Below, piece by piece: positions 7,876 through 16,652 of a DNA stretch of 64,000 nucleotides; positions within the stretch are counted from its first letter, which is position 1, and each line of letters opens with the position of its first letter. The stretch covers positions 45,909 to 109,908 of the forward strand of contig DASQKI010000022.1 of the NCBI GenBank assembly GCA_035630615.1. The letters run 5' to 3'. This stretch comes from DATFRX01 sp035630615 (GTDB lineage: Bacteria; Actinomycetota; Actinomycetes; Propionibacteriales; Nocardioidaceae). The notes under the pieces are model-generated. The model did not search any database, was not told where the DNA came from, and saw only the letters and a program-made list of their open reading frames with translations. The translations under genes were made by a program, and so were the position numbers.

Positions 7876-10401
7876 TTACGGCATGCTCAGCGCCCGGATC
7901 GGCACGTTGGCGTCGGAGAGACCCTGCAGCAGCGGCCCTAGCTTGGGGTGCTCCTCGGCCGACCAGCCGTGAGGATTGGCGATCAGGAACCGCATGACAG
8001 GGCCTGCGTCGACGCGGATCGACCGAAGGTGGAGCGAGTCGATCACCGCGGCCGTCGCACGAGTGTCCGCGTCCGACACCGTCAGCCGGATCGGGCTCGG
8101 AACCTGGGGGAGGGTCGAGGCCGCAGCTCGGGCCGTCCGCTCGGCCGCGGCGCGGGTCGGCGATCCGACCGGCGCGGCCGCGCGCATGGTCGCGGGATCG
8201 GGTGTGAGCAGGGCGTTGCGGAAGATCCGCGCCGTCCCGTCGGTCCAGGCCCGGAATGTCGGGTCGAACGAGAACGTGATGGCTCGGCCCTGTCCGACCG
8301 CCTCGTCAACCACGGCGGAGGTTTCCGCGAGCGACTCGGCACCGATGTCGAGCCCGGAGACGAAGAAGTCCTCGCTCGACTCTGACGGGAAGGTGGCGAC
8401 CGACGTCCCCCGGCCAGGCGACATGACGGCGTCGTCATTGAACATCGCGTACGCGAATGGGCCGACGCCTTGGCCGAGCGGACTGGACTGGTCGATCCGC
8501 ATTCGGACCAGACTGCCAGGCATGTTGGTGTTCGCCGGGCTCAGGACAGCGGTCGAGGCGCCGATCCGGGTCGCGATCTCGGCACCGCCGGCCCAGGCGA
8601 TCAGCCGGCCGCCGCCGTTGACCCAATCCACCATCGCCTTCTTGCCCTTCGAGCCGAGCGCCTGGAGGCCGTAGTTCGCATAGCCGTCCGGGATCACCAG
8701 CTCGTCGAGCCCGGCGAGGGCGCCCGAGCGGATGTCGTCGGCCGTCAGGTCGGTGAAGTCGAGATCCCACCGCTGATCGAACAGCCAGCGCACCGCACCG
8801 GCCGACTCGATCGCCGCCGAGCTGCTCGGGATCTGGAACAACCCGATCGTCGGCGGATCGGCGGGCGGCGCTGGTGGGGTCGGCTCGGCCACCGGGTCGA
8901 CCAGCTGGGCGGACGGGCTGACGACGGCTCCGGTCCAGCCGCCCGGGACGTTCATGAGCAGCGGGTTGCTCCACGCGGTCACGTCGAACGTCACGTCGTA
9001 CGGGATGTAAGTGTCCTCGTTCAGCATCGCCTGGATCCAGTGCTTCTCGGCCTGGGCGAGGGGGATCCAGTACGTCCCGGCCGGCAGCGTCTCGTCTCGC
9101 CCGGCCCGTCCGTACGGATGGAACCCCGGCACGGTCGTGGGCCTGGTGAGCCGGTAGACGTCGACGTCCATTCGCTGGAGCCGGCGCACCATCGACTGAG
9201 TCTCGTACGCCTTCGTCGAGTCATCCAGCAAGAAGTAGCTGCGTACCCGCGCGTCGGGCACCGGCTGCAACAGCTTATGGGTCTTCTGGAACACCGCGTT
9301 CGGCTCCAGCACGCCCTCGACGCCTTCCTGGTAGGCCTCGACCCAGGCGCCGTGCCAGTCGGTGAGCAGCTGCGTCTTGTCGCTTCCAGCCTCGAACAGC
9401 GCCGTCCAAGTCGTGACGTAGTGCTCGTACGTCCGCTGCGAGATCGGGTCGCCCGAGTACTTCTCGAGCGTGATGCCGGCCGAGTTGAACGACAGGCTCG
9501 GCACTGTGTCACCGAAAATCGCGCCGAAGAAGTCGTACGGCTCGTAGTTGAAGAACTGAATCTTCTGCCGGTCGAACTCGGCCGCGAAGGCCGCACCGTA
9601 CGCGTCGTTCCATCCCTTCACGGTGTCGGAGACCTCGTGGTAGATCGGGTCCGAGTTCGGCGGGAAGAAGTAGTCGAAGAAGCCGAACTCGTGCTCGTCG
9701 AGGTCGAGCTGCGGCGGGTACTGCCGGAGCAGCTCGATCTTTCCGTCGGTTTCCGGCTGCGTCCGCGCCATCCAGTCGCGGTTCATGTCGAACCCGTACG
9801 CGTTGCGCCGGGTGTCGGCCTCCCGGCCGTCGGGATTCTGGATCGGAAGCATCACCACGATGGCGTGGTCCAGGATGGTGCCGGCCGCGCAGTCGGTCCG
9901 GTCAGCCAGCTCGTACAGCACGCGCAGCAGGGCGTCGGTGCCGCTCTCCTCACCGCCGTGGACATTGGCCTGCAGATAGAGGATCGCCGGAGTCGTCGCG
10001 GCCAGCTCGGCGGCCTCGTCGGCGGGAGTTGCCGGGTCTTTGAGATCACCGATCCGGGATCGGATCGACTGCAGCCCAGCGGGCGTCACGTTATCGGGGC
10101 GGCCGACGACGGCGTACCGCAGCGGACGGCCTTGCACCGAGGTCGCGGCCGTGCCGGTCACCACCATGTCGCTGGCGGTGTCCACCGCCGCGAGATAGGC
10201 GTCCGACTGCGCCGTCGTCACCTCCTGCGAGCCGATCGGGAATCCGAGCACCTGCTCCGGCGTCGGTGTCGTCCCGCGGAACTCCGGCGTGGTCCCGAAT
10301 GCCGAGCACTCGGGCTCGGCACTGGACGGGATGGTGAGGACCGCGAGTGATGTCGCGACGAGTGCCGCGGCACTGAGTAGTGTCACCGAACGCTTCCGCA
10401 T
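7876..10401 (-). CDS. Secreted M14 zinc carboxypeptidase with extra C-terminal domain
   Basis: 841 residues with a Sec signal peptide (MRKRSVTLLSAAALVATSLA, cleavage after PSSA). Zinc ligands of the M14 family: H148 and E151 in ANVHGGEESG, and H236 in LDLDEHEFGF, with the substrate-binding MNRDW at 205-209. Much longer than the usual 300-residue catalytic domain. The C-terminal half contains a Rossmann-like segment (TIGLFQIPSSSAAIESAGAV and GGGRLIAWAGG) resembling the amidotransferase-like domain seen in large actinobacterial M14 proteins. Predicted extracellular peptide degradation, which would suit the neighbouring amino-acid importer. Monocistronic. Confidence 0.9.
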   Translation of the reverse strand: MRKRSVTLLSAAALVATSLAVLTIPSSAEPECSAFGTTPEFRGTTPTPEQVLGFPIGSQEVTTAQSDAYLAAVDTASDMVVTGTAATSVQGRPLRYAVVGRPDNVTPAGLQSIRSRIGDLKDPATPADEAAELAATTPAILYLQANVHGGEESGTDALLRVLYELADRTDCAAGTILDHAIVVMLPIQNPDGREADTRRNAYGFDMNRDWMARTQPETDGKIELLRQYPPQLDLDEHEFGFFDYFFPPNSDPIYHEVSDTVKGWNDAYGAAFAAEFDRQKIQFFNYEPYDFFGAIFGDTVPSLSFNSAGITLEKYSGDPISQRTYEHYVTTWTALFEAGSDKTQLLTDWHGAWVEAYQEGVEGVLEPNAVFQKTHKLLQPVPDARVRSYFLLDDSTKAYETQSMVRRLQRMDVDVYRLTRPTTVPGFHPYGRAGRDETLPAGTYWIPLAQAEKHWIQAMLNEDTYIPYDVTFDVTAWSNPLLMNVPGGWTGAVVSPSAQLVDPVAEPTPPAPPADPPTIGLFQIPSSSAAIESAGAVRWLFDQRWDLDFTDLTADDIRSGALAGLDELVIPDGYANYGLQALGSKGKKAMVDWVNGGGRLIAWAGGAEIATRIGASTAVLSPANTNMPGSLVRMRIDQSSPLGQGVGPFAYAMFNDDAVMSPGRGTSVATFPSESSEDFFVSGLDIGAESLAETSAVVDEAVGQGRAITFSFDPTFRAWTDGTARIFRNALLTPDPATMRAAAPVGSPTRAAAERTARAAASTLPQVPSPIRLTVSDADTRATAAVIDSLHLRSIRVDAGPVMRFLIANPHGWSAEEHPKLGPLLQGLSDANVPIRALSMP

Positions 10402-10522
10402 GGCGTCCTCCCTCGTGAGGAACGAGCGTATTGCCGGCAGGCGAGTCAGTAAAGGTTGACGGTCACGGTCGGCCGGAACCGATCGACTCCGCTGAATCCG
10501 GCGAGGTCGGTGCGGAACTTAT

Positions 10523-10536
10523 TGACTGACGGGTCA
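10523..10536. promoter_or_regulatory. Candidate operator, 14-bp TGACTGACGGGTCA
   Basis: Lies 45 bp before the GcvT-like gene; TGAC/GTCA half-sites with a 6-bp spacer, matching the site at 7823 in length and in 11 of 14 positions. The leading T makes TTGACT, a plausible -35. The regulator is not identified in the window. Confidence 0.4.
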
Positions 10537-10580
10537 TTTAGGGGATGTCGCGATCGGCGTCGAGCGCTTAGGGTTTGGTC

Positions 10581-11783
10581 ATGGTGAAGACCACGCCGTT
10601 CCACGATCGCCTTGCGCCGCTCAACCGCTCCGGCCTTTGGGGTCATTGGTCCGGTTACCTGTCGGCGCTGAAGTACGACATGTCCTCCAAGCACGAGTAC
10701 TTCGCGATCCGAAACGGCGTGGGTGTCTTCGACACATCGCCGCTGTTCAAGTACTGGATCCGCGGCCGCGACGCCGAGCGATTCCTCGGCGGCGTACTCA
10801 CCAGGGACATCCGCAAGTGTCGGCCCGGACACGCGCAATACAGCGTGTGGTGCGACGACCGCGGCTATGTCCTCGAGGACGGCGTGTTCTTCCGGCATTC
10901 CGACTCGGAATTCTTCCTGACCGCCGCGCGACCCAACCTGGGCTATCTCAGCGATCTCGCAGTCGGCTATGACGTCGCGATCGAGGACGTCTCCGACGAC
11001 TACGGCGCTTTGGCCGTCCAAGGGCCTCGATCGCGGGCCGCGCTGGCGACGATCGCTCCCGAGGTCAACGACCTGGCGTACTTCGACCACGCCGCGGCCA
11101 AGATCGGTTCGACCGCGGTCCGGATCTCACGCACCGGCTACACCGGCGATCTCGGCTTCGAGGTCTTCGTGCCGGCCGACGACGCCGGCACGGTGTTCGA
11201 CGCCATCATGGACGCCGGGCGCGGACACGGCATGCGGCCCTTCGGCGAGGAGGCGCTGCTCATGTCCCGGATCGAGGCCGGGTTGCTGCTGATCGACGTG
11301 GAGTTCGGATCCAGCCGCCTGGCCTACACCGACCAGGAACGCTTCACGCCCAAGGAGCTCGGGCTCGGCTGGATGCTGCGCGGCATCGACGCCGACGACC
11401 GGCCGTTCATCGGGCGCGACGCGATCCGGCGGGAGCTGGCCGACAAGACTTCTCGCTGGGCGATGACCGGACTCATCGTCGACTGGCGCGACTATGACCA
11501 GCTGCACGCCGAGGCCGGCCTGATCACGCCGAAGGACCCCGTGCCGCTGCCGTGGGAGTCGATGCTCTATGACGTCAAGAGCGGCGACCAGGTCGGCTAT
11601 GCCACGACGCTGATGTACTCGCCGGTCCTGCAGCGCCACATCGGGCTGGCCCGGGTTCAGCCGGAGTACGCCGCGCCCGACTCCGAGGTCCACGTCGAGA
11701 TCACCATCGATCACGCCTACCAGCGGGCTCGTGCTTATACGGCCCGGGTGCCCCTCTTCAACCCCGAGCGAAAGACAGCCTGA
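10581..11783 (+). CDS. GcvT-fold aminomethyltransferase-family protein (folate-dependent C1 transfer or demethylation)
   Basis: 400 residues. Three-domain GcvT/DmdA/LigM fold: N-terminal VGVFDTSPLFKYWIRGRDAERFL, the folate-domain block VQGPRSRAALATIAP, then RISRTGYTGDLGFEVFVP and the helix AMDAGRGHGMRPFGEEALLMSR-like segment (IMDAGRGHGMRPFGEEALL). Glycine-cleavage T protein itself is unlikely: no gcvH or gcvP is nearby, and the N-terminus is the longer type found in tetrahydrofolate-dependent demethylases. A TTG at 10575 is in frame, but ATG 10581 is preferred. The oxidoreductase starts 3 bp downstream, so the two act together. Substrate unknown; methylated amines or methoxylated acids are options. 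Confidence 0.82.
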   Translation: MVKTTPFHDRLAPLNRSGLWGHWSGYLSALKYDMSSKHEYFAIRNGVGVFDTSPLFKYWIRGRDAERFLGGVLTRDIRKCRPGHAQYSVWCDDRGYVLEDGVFFRHSDSEFFLTAARPNLGYLSDLAVGYDVAIEDVSDDYGALAVQGPRSRAALATIAPEVNDLAYFDHAAAKIGSTAVRISRTGYTGDLGFEVFVPADDAGTVFDAIMDAGRGHGMRPFGEEALLMSRIEAGLLLIDVEFGSSRLAYTDQERFTPKELGLGWMLRGIDADDRPFIGRDAIRRELADKTSRWAMTGLIVDWRDYDQLHAEAGLITPKDPVPLPWESMLYDVKSGDQVGYATTLMYSPVLQRHIGLARVQPEYAAPDSEVHVEITIDHAYQRARAYTARVPLFNPERKTA

Positions 11784-11786
11784 CCC

Positions 11787-13382
11787 ATGACGCAAAGCAC
11801 CGAGTATGACGCGATCGTCGTCGGCGGCGGCCACAACGGGCTCGTCAACGGCGCCTACCTCGCCAAGTCAGGTCTGCGGACCCTGATCCTCGAGCGCCGA
11901 CACCTCGTCGGCGGCGCCGCGATCACCGAGGAGCTCTATCCCGGCTTCCACTTCACGACGTTCTCGTACGCGTTGAGTCTGCTGCGACCCGACATCGTCC
12001 AAGAGCTCGACCTCGTCAAGCACGGCTTCCTGCCGATCGAGATGCCGTCGTCGTTCGCCCCGACAGAGGACGGCGACTATCTCCTGCTCGGCTCTGACGA
12101 GGACGAGAACATCCAGGAGATCCGCCGCCACTCCAAGCACGACGCCGACACGTACGAGCGCTACGAGCACGACATGTCCCGCGTCGTCCAGCTCGTGCGG
12201 CCGCTCATCGACAAGGCGCCACCCGACCTGTGGGGCAAGACACCCGAAGACGGCGAGGCGCTTGCCGAGTTGGTCTCCCAACTCAAAGGCGTCGAGCCGA
12301 AGGTGCTGCACGACCTGGTGCGGCTGCTGACCGGCTCGGCCGCCGACTTCCTCGACGACTACTTCGAGAGCGACATCCTCAAGGGCTACATCGCCTCGTC
12401 CGGGATCATCGGCACCAAGGTCGGGCCGATGTCGCAGGGCTCCGGGCTCGTCCTGCTCTACCACACGATGGGCGAGCACGACGGCGAATACGGCATGTGG
12501 GGCTTCCACAAGGGCGGCAACGGCGGCTTCACCCAGGTGGTGGCGCGGGCGGCCCAGGCCTACGGTGCCGAGATCCGGCTGGAGTCGCCGGTCGACTCCG
12601 TCATCACCAAGGACGGCCGGGCGGTCGGCGTGGCGCTAGCCGACGGCACCGAGTTTCGGGCGCCCGTCGTGGTCAGCGCCCTCGATCCGCGCCGGACCTT
12701 CCTCGAGATCGTCGACCGCCGCGAGCTGCCCGGAGAGTTCGTCGAGGACATCACCCGGTTCCGCTTCCAGGGCACGTCGGCCAAGGTCAACTTCGCCCTC
12801 GACGGCCTGCCGGCCTACCCCGCGCTGCGTGATCGGAACGACCAGTACGGCGGCTTCATCAACATCGGGCCGACGATGGAGTACCTCGAACGGGCCTACG
12901 ACGACGCGAAGTACGGCTGGTACAGCTCCCGGCCCTACATCGACGGCGCGATCCAGTCGGTCATCGACCCCGACATGGCGCCACCAGGCAAGCACGTCAT
13001 GTCGAACTTCATCCAGTACGCGCCGTACGAGCTCAAGAACGGCGACTGGGACGCCGAGCGGGACAAGTTCGCCGACACCGTGCAGGCGACGCTCGAGTCG
13101 TTCTTCCCGGGCTTCGGCGACCTGGTGCTGCATCGCGAGGTCGTGACGCCGCTCGACATCGAGCGCACCGTCGGGCTGTCGGAGGGCAACATCTTCGCCG
13201 GTGAGTTCCTCGCGCCACAAATGTACTTCTTCCGGCCGGCGCCTGGGTGGAGCCAATACCGCACGCCGATCGACGGCTACTACCAGTGCGGCTCGGGCAC
13301 CCACCCCGGCGGCTGTGTCATCGGCGCGCCGGGCAAGCTCGCGAGCCAGCGGATCATCCGCGACCTCAAGAACGGCGACTGA
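11787..13382 (+). CDS. PYROXD2-like FAD-dependent oxidoreductase (phytoene-desaturase superfamily)
   Basis: 531 residues. N-terminal FAD dinucleotide fold VVGGGHNGLVNGAYLAKSG followed by LILERRHLVGGAA; C-terminal FAD signature YQCGSGTHPGGCVIGAPGK. Matches the PYROXD2/crtI-like amine-oxidoreductase family rather than a true carotenoid desaturase; no carotenoid genes are near. Starts 3 bp after the GcvT-like gene with no promoter space, so the pair is one operon. A working hypothesis is oxidation of a substrate whose one-carbon unit is passed to folate by the upstream protein. Cytoplasmic, no signal peptide. Confidence 0.87.
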   Translation: MTQSTEYDAIVVGGGHNGLVNGAYLAKSGLRTLILERRHLVGGAAITEELYPGFHFTTFSYALSLLRPDIVQELDLVKHGFLPIEMPSSFAPTEDGDYLLLGSDEDENIQEIRRHSKHDADTYERYEHDMSRVVQLVRPLIDKAPPDLWGKTPEDGEALAELVSQLKGVEPKVLHDLVRLLTGSAADFLDDYFESDILKGYIASSGIIGTKVGPMSQGSGLVLLYHTMGEHDGEYGMWGFHKGGNGGFTQVVARAAQAYGAEIRLESPVDSVITKDGRAVGVALADGTEFRAPVVVSALDPRRTFLEIVDRRELPGEFVEDITRFRFQGTSAKVNFALDGLPAYPALRDRNDQYGGFINIGPTMEYLERAYDDAKYGWYSSRPYIDGAIQSVIDPDMAPPGKHVMSNFIQYAPYELKNGDWDAERDKFADTVQATLESFFPGFGDLVLHREVVTPLDIERTVGLSEGNIFAGEFLAPQMYFFRPAPGWSQYRTPIDGYYQCGSGTHPGGCVIGAPGKLASQRIIRDLKNGD

Positions 13383-13395
13383 CCGCGACGCTCTC

Positions 13396-13482
13396 CCGCC
13401 GACATTGCGCGACCCGCCCACATCATCGCACCGAGATTGCGCGTCTCCCCCCAGCTGAATAGGCAAGACGCGCAATCTCGGC
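13396..13482. repeat. Palindromic element, C family (copy C3, one and a half units)
   Basis: Arms GCACCGAGATTGCGCGTCT (13428-13446) and AGACGCGCAATCTCGG (13466-13481). A further half-unit CGCCGACATTGCGCGACC sits just before. Located between convergent genes (PYROXD2-like and the following minus-strand gene), where it could also act as a rho-independent-like hairpin, although no T-run follows. Confidence 0.8.
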
Positions 13483-13493
13483 ACCGGAATGGG

Positions 13494-14384
13494 TCAGAGC
13501 GTGATATCGACCCACTGCGGCTCGTACGGCATCAGGTCCGGGTCAATCAGGTCCCCGTTGGTGTCGTACGCCCGCCACTCGATCCGAAGCTCGTCGACAC
13601 CCTCGTACTCGCCCGGCCGCACCCAAGCGCTCCAAAAGACGAGACCGTCATGTGGCTTCGAGACCGTCCACTGCTCCGGCCCACCCGGCGTGCCGAGCCG
13701 GAATTCGACCCGGTCGACCGTATCGGCGACCCGGAAGAAGCCCCACGACAACCAGAAGTCGCCAGGAACCTCGTCCGACGAGGCGAACCCGTGATCGTAG
13801 AACGGCTTGAAGGCAACGATCGGGTGCACCGCACCAGGCACCGGCATGTGCGCGACGTCTTTGGCCAGCGTCCCGAAGTCGGCCCCATCGGACTCGGAAA
13901 CGCCGTCCTCAATGTTCGCCGAGCAATCAATCAGTTGGCCCTCCGGCGACCTCGCGACGATCATGCCTCGCTCCCCCCAAAGGTCGGCGTATCGCCGCGC
14001 GAGAACGACGTCATAGGCATCTATGGCAGTGCCCGCGCAATTAAGGAGGATCGGCCGGATCTGATCCGCGGACATCGGGCCGCGATCGAAGTCGGAGGGC
14101 TCGGCCGTCGGCTCCACGGTCGGCTCGACCTTGCTCCCGTGCGCCGAGCCGGCCGGCGCGACACCGCTATCCGACCCATCGTCGCCGGACGGGACGACCG
14201 CCACGGCGCCGATCACCGCGGCCACCGCACCGATCGCCAGTGCACCGCTCGCACCAGCGACCTGGACCCGATGCCGCTTGCGGTCTCTGCGCGCGTGGGC
14301 GAGCAACTCGGTCGGCTGCACCGGCAGCGGCCGGTCCGCGTCGTCCGCCGCTCGCATCAGTCGGTTGTGTAGTTCGTCGTTCAT
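13494..14384 (-). CDS. Single-pass membrane protein of the sigma-factor-associated family, function unknown
   Basis: 296 residues. Cytoplasmic N-terminus MNDELHNRLMRAADDADRPLP, a basic RRDRKRHR stretch, one membrane span (about 45-68, GALAIGAVAAVIGAVAVV), a low-complexity Pro/Glu linker and a Cys-containing extracytoplasmic domain rich in aromatic residues. The plan is the same as the protein at 18511-19332, which is coupled to an ECF sigma factor, so an anti-sigma-like or sensor role is possible but unproven; no sigma gene adjoins this copy. Start ATG 14384 has GGGAGGG at good spacing; the longer upstream frame reads through a repeat array. Confidence 0.75.
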   Translation of the reverse strand: MNDELHNRLMRAADDADRPLPVQPTELLAHARRDRKRHRVQVAGASGALAIGAVAAVIGAVAVVPSGDDGSDSGVAPAGSAHGSKVEPTVEPTAEPSDFDRGPMSADQIRPILLNCAGTAIDAYDVVLARRYADLWGERGMIVARSPEGQLIDCSANIEDGVSESDGADFGTLAKDVAHMPVPGAVHPIVAFKPFYDHGFASSDEVPGDFWLSWGFFRVADTVDRVEFRLGTPGGPEQWTVSKPHDGLVFWSAWVRPGEYEGVDELRIEWRAYDTNGDLIDPDLMPYEPQWVDITL

Positions 14385-14518
14385 GACGCTAGCCCTCCCT
14401 CGAGGCCCAAGCTCGCTGGCTCGTCGTCGTAGTCGTTCGACACGACCCCTCCCGTCCTCGTCCTCACGTTCTACACGGAACGAAGCGGTGCGGCGGTTGG
14501 TCGCGGCGACCAATCCTC

Positions 14519-14616
14519 GCGGGCGGGACGCGCAACCTCGACGCGAAGAAGTGGGCGGGACGCGCAAGGTCGGCGGGAAGAAACGGACGGGACGCGCAAG
14601 GTCGGCGCGAAGGGGG
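14519..14616 (+). repeat. Direct 32-bp tandem array, C family (copy C4, three units)
   Basis: Core GACGCGCAAGGTCGGC repeated at 32-bp spacing, with units beginning near 14521, 14553 and 14585. Only one orientation is present. It ends 2 bp from the purD stop and lies in the gap between purD and the membrane protein's start. Confidence 0.85.
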
Positions 14617-14617
14617 G

Positions 14618-15853
14618 TTAGGCGTTGGCGGCGATGTCGGTGCGGATCTGGGCGCCGTCGATGTCGATGACGGCAACCCCTGCGTACGCGCGTTCCCGCG
14701 CCTGGGTGAGATCGTCGCCGGTCGCCGTGACGGCCAGCACTCGCCCACCGGCGGTGACGAGTCGACCCTCGGCGTCGAGCGCGGTGCCGGCATGTAGCAC
14801 CGACACCCCCGTCATCTCCTCAGCGTCGTCGACCCCGCCGATCGGGTCGCCCTTGCGCGGGCTCGCGGGATAACCATCGGCGGCCACCACAACGGCGACC
14901 GCGGCCCCGGAGCGGAACCGCGGCGGCTCGACCTCGTGCAGCCGGCCGGTCGCCGCCGCATGCAGCAGGGTCGACAGCGACGAGTCGAGAAGGGCGAGCA
15001 GCGGCTGCGTCTCGGGGTCGCCGAACCGGGCGTTGAACTCGACGACGCGTACGCCGCGCGACGTCAGCGCGAGCCCGGCGTACAGCAGGCCGGAGTAGGG
15101 GATGTCTCGCCGCGCCATTTCGTCGACGGTCGGCTGCAGCACCCGCTCGGTGACCTCGTCGACCAGGTCGACCGGCGCCCAGGACAGCGGGGTGTAGGCG
15201 CCCATGCCACCGGTGTTGGGTCCAACGTCACCGTCGCCGAGCCGCTTGAAGTCCTGCGCCGGCTGCAGGGGGACGACGGTCTGACCGTCGGTGACGGCGA
15301 AGATCGACACCTCAAGGCCGTCGAGAAACTCCTCGATGACGACCCGGCCGCAGGCCTTCGCATGAGCGATCGCCGTCTCGCGGTCGTCGGTCACCACGAC
15401 GCCCTTGCCCGCGGCGAGTCCGTCGTCCTTCACGACGTACGGCGGCCCGAAGGCGTCGAGCGCCGCGACGACCTCGGCGTCGGTCTCGCACACATGGGCC
15501 AGCGCCGTCGGGACGTTGGCCGACGCCATCACGTCCTTCGCGTACGCCTTGGAGCCCTCGATGCGAGCCGCGTCCTTCGACGGACCGAAGCAGGCGATGT
15601 CGGCCGCGCGTACGGCATCGGCGACGCCGACGACCAGCGGCGCTTCCGGCCCGATCACGACGAGGTCGGCGTCGATGTCCTTGGCGAGCGCCGCCACCGC
15701 ATCGCCGTCGAGTGGATCGACCGCATGCAGGTCGGCGACCTCGGCCATCCCAGGGTTTCCCGGCGCCGCGTGCACACGCGTCACGTTTTGGTCCCGAGAG
15801 AGTGCGAGTGCGAGCGCGTGTTCGCGTCCGCCACCGCCGATGACGAGGGGCAT
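14618..15853 (-). CDS. purD: Phosphoribosylamine-glycine ligase (GAR synthetase)
   Basis: 411 residues, ATP-grasp enzyme joining phosphoribosylamine and glycine in purine synthesis. Start MPLVIGGGGREHALALALS carries the usual glycine-rich N-terminal loop; the phosphate-binding PYVVKDDGLAAGKGVVV, the catalytic block GDGDVGPNTGGMGAYTPL and VVEFNARFGDPETQ are intact. The ATG at 15853 follows a GTG in frame; the much longer upstream frame runs into a decayed gene and should not be used. The 3-prime end touches a tandem repeat array. Confidence 0.95.
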   Translation of the reverse strand: MPLVIGGGGREHALALALSRDQNVTRVHAAPGNPGMAEVADLHAVDPLDGDAVAALAKDIDADLVVIGPEAPLVVGVADAVRAADIACFGPSKDAARIEGSKAYAKDVMASANVPTALAHVCETDAEVVAALDAFGPPYVVKDDGLAAGKGVVVTDDRETAIAHAKACGRVVIEEFLDGLEVSIFAVTDGQTVVPLQPAQDFKRLGDGDVGPNTGGMGAYTPLSWAPVDLVDEVTERVLQPTVDEMARRDIPYSGLLYAGLALTSRGVRVVEFNARFGDPETQPLLALLDSSLSTLLHAAATGRLHEVEPPRFRSGAAVAVVVAADGYPASPRKGDPIGGVDDAEEMTGVSVLHAGTALDAEGRLVTAGGRVLAVTATGDDLTQARERAYAGVAVIDIDGAQIRTDIAANA

Positions 15854-15893
15854 CACAGTCACCCAGCCTACGGCGGCGGCCGGTCGCCGCACA

Positions 15894-16380
15894 TCAGCCG
15901 CTCGCGGATAGCCACTCGATCTCGGGTGTGTAGCTGTCGACGACGTCGCCCGCCGCGTCCACGATGTCACGGTCACCGGGTCAAGCCGGGTCGCGTTTGA
16001 ATAGCCCAGCAGGCCGTATCGGCCATCTTGCACCGGCGAGGTGAGCACCGATCCGTCCGGCAGCTCGAGCCGGATCATCGCGGGATCGAGTTCGGAGCCC
16101 TCGGTCGCAAGTCGGCCGAAGGCAACGAACAAAAACGGATCCCGTCCTCGGTCGAACTGCTCCGGCGCCGGCAGGAACCCGACCTGGATCCGCTCCCCCG
16201 CCGCCTCCGGAGTCGGCTGCACGTGGACGTACTGTTCGTCGGTCGACCGAGCACCCGACGATGCCGGCGGCGGGCTCGGCCGACCCGAACGACGTCCGCC
16301 GCGCCGAACCCCAACGGCTGTCCACCGTCCTCGCCCGTACGCTTCAGCCGCTCGATGATCAAACTCTGCCTCGCCCATCG
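15894..16380 (-). pseudogene. Frameshifted remnant of a sigma-associated membrane protein
   Basis: Family-like pieces lie in different frames. The start MGEAEFDH is in one frame; an N-terminal stretch LIIERLKRTGEDGGQPLGFG then AADVVRVGRARRRHRRV is in another. The extracytoplasmic part (EQYVHVQPTPEAAGERIQVG through GRYGLLGYSNATRLDPVTV) returns to the first frame, and the natural C-terminus DIVDAAGDVVDSYTPEIEWL ends at a TGA at 15894-15896 in a third. The membrane span expected after the RRRHRR block is missing. At least two or three frameshifts plus a deletion argue for decay rather than a single sequencing error. It sits directly upstream of purD. Confidence 0.6.
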
Positions 16381-16652
16381 GCCCCAGCCTCCAGGTTTTC
16401 GATCGCCCGTAAGACGAGAATCGACCTGAGTCGGGTTGCCCCGGCCTCCGGCGAGACGTAACGCCAACCCCTCCAACCGCCAAGAGCGTCATGAAAGCAG
16501 GACGGCGAAGGGGAGGGCACGTGAGCAGCTCGAGGGGCAACGACATCCGCCGGATCGCCACCGATCCGACCTGCCTTCCTTTACGCCATTGGCGATGTTA
16601 CATTAACCGTGATACGTACTCTCGGTATGGCAAATCGACCTCGGGAGGAGCC

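Noticed and set aside
8470..10350. 626-codon open frame on the plus strand opposite the M14 carboxypeptidase
   Set aside because: Antisense shadow of a GC-rich gene; Arg/Gly/Val-rich, no motif, whereas the opposite strand has a complete M14 protein with signal peptide.
10581..11783. Glycine cleavage T protein (gcvT)
   Set aside because: No gcvH or gcvP near, a longer N-terminus, and tight coupling to a PYROXD2-like oxidoreductase.
14618..16561. One 647-codon gene including purD
   Set aside because: PurD's own N-terminus MPLVIGGGGREH is internal; the upstream part is a frameshifted remnant of another gene.
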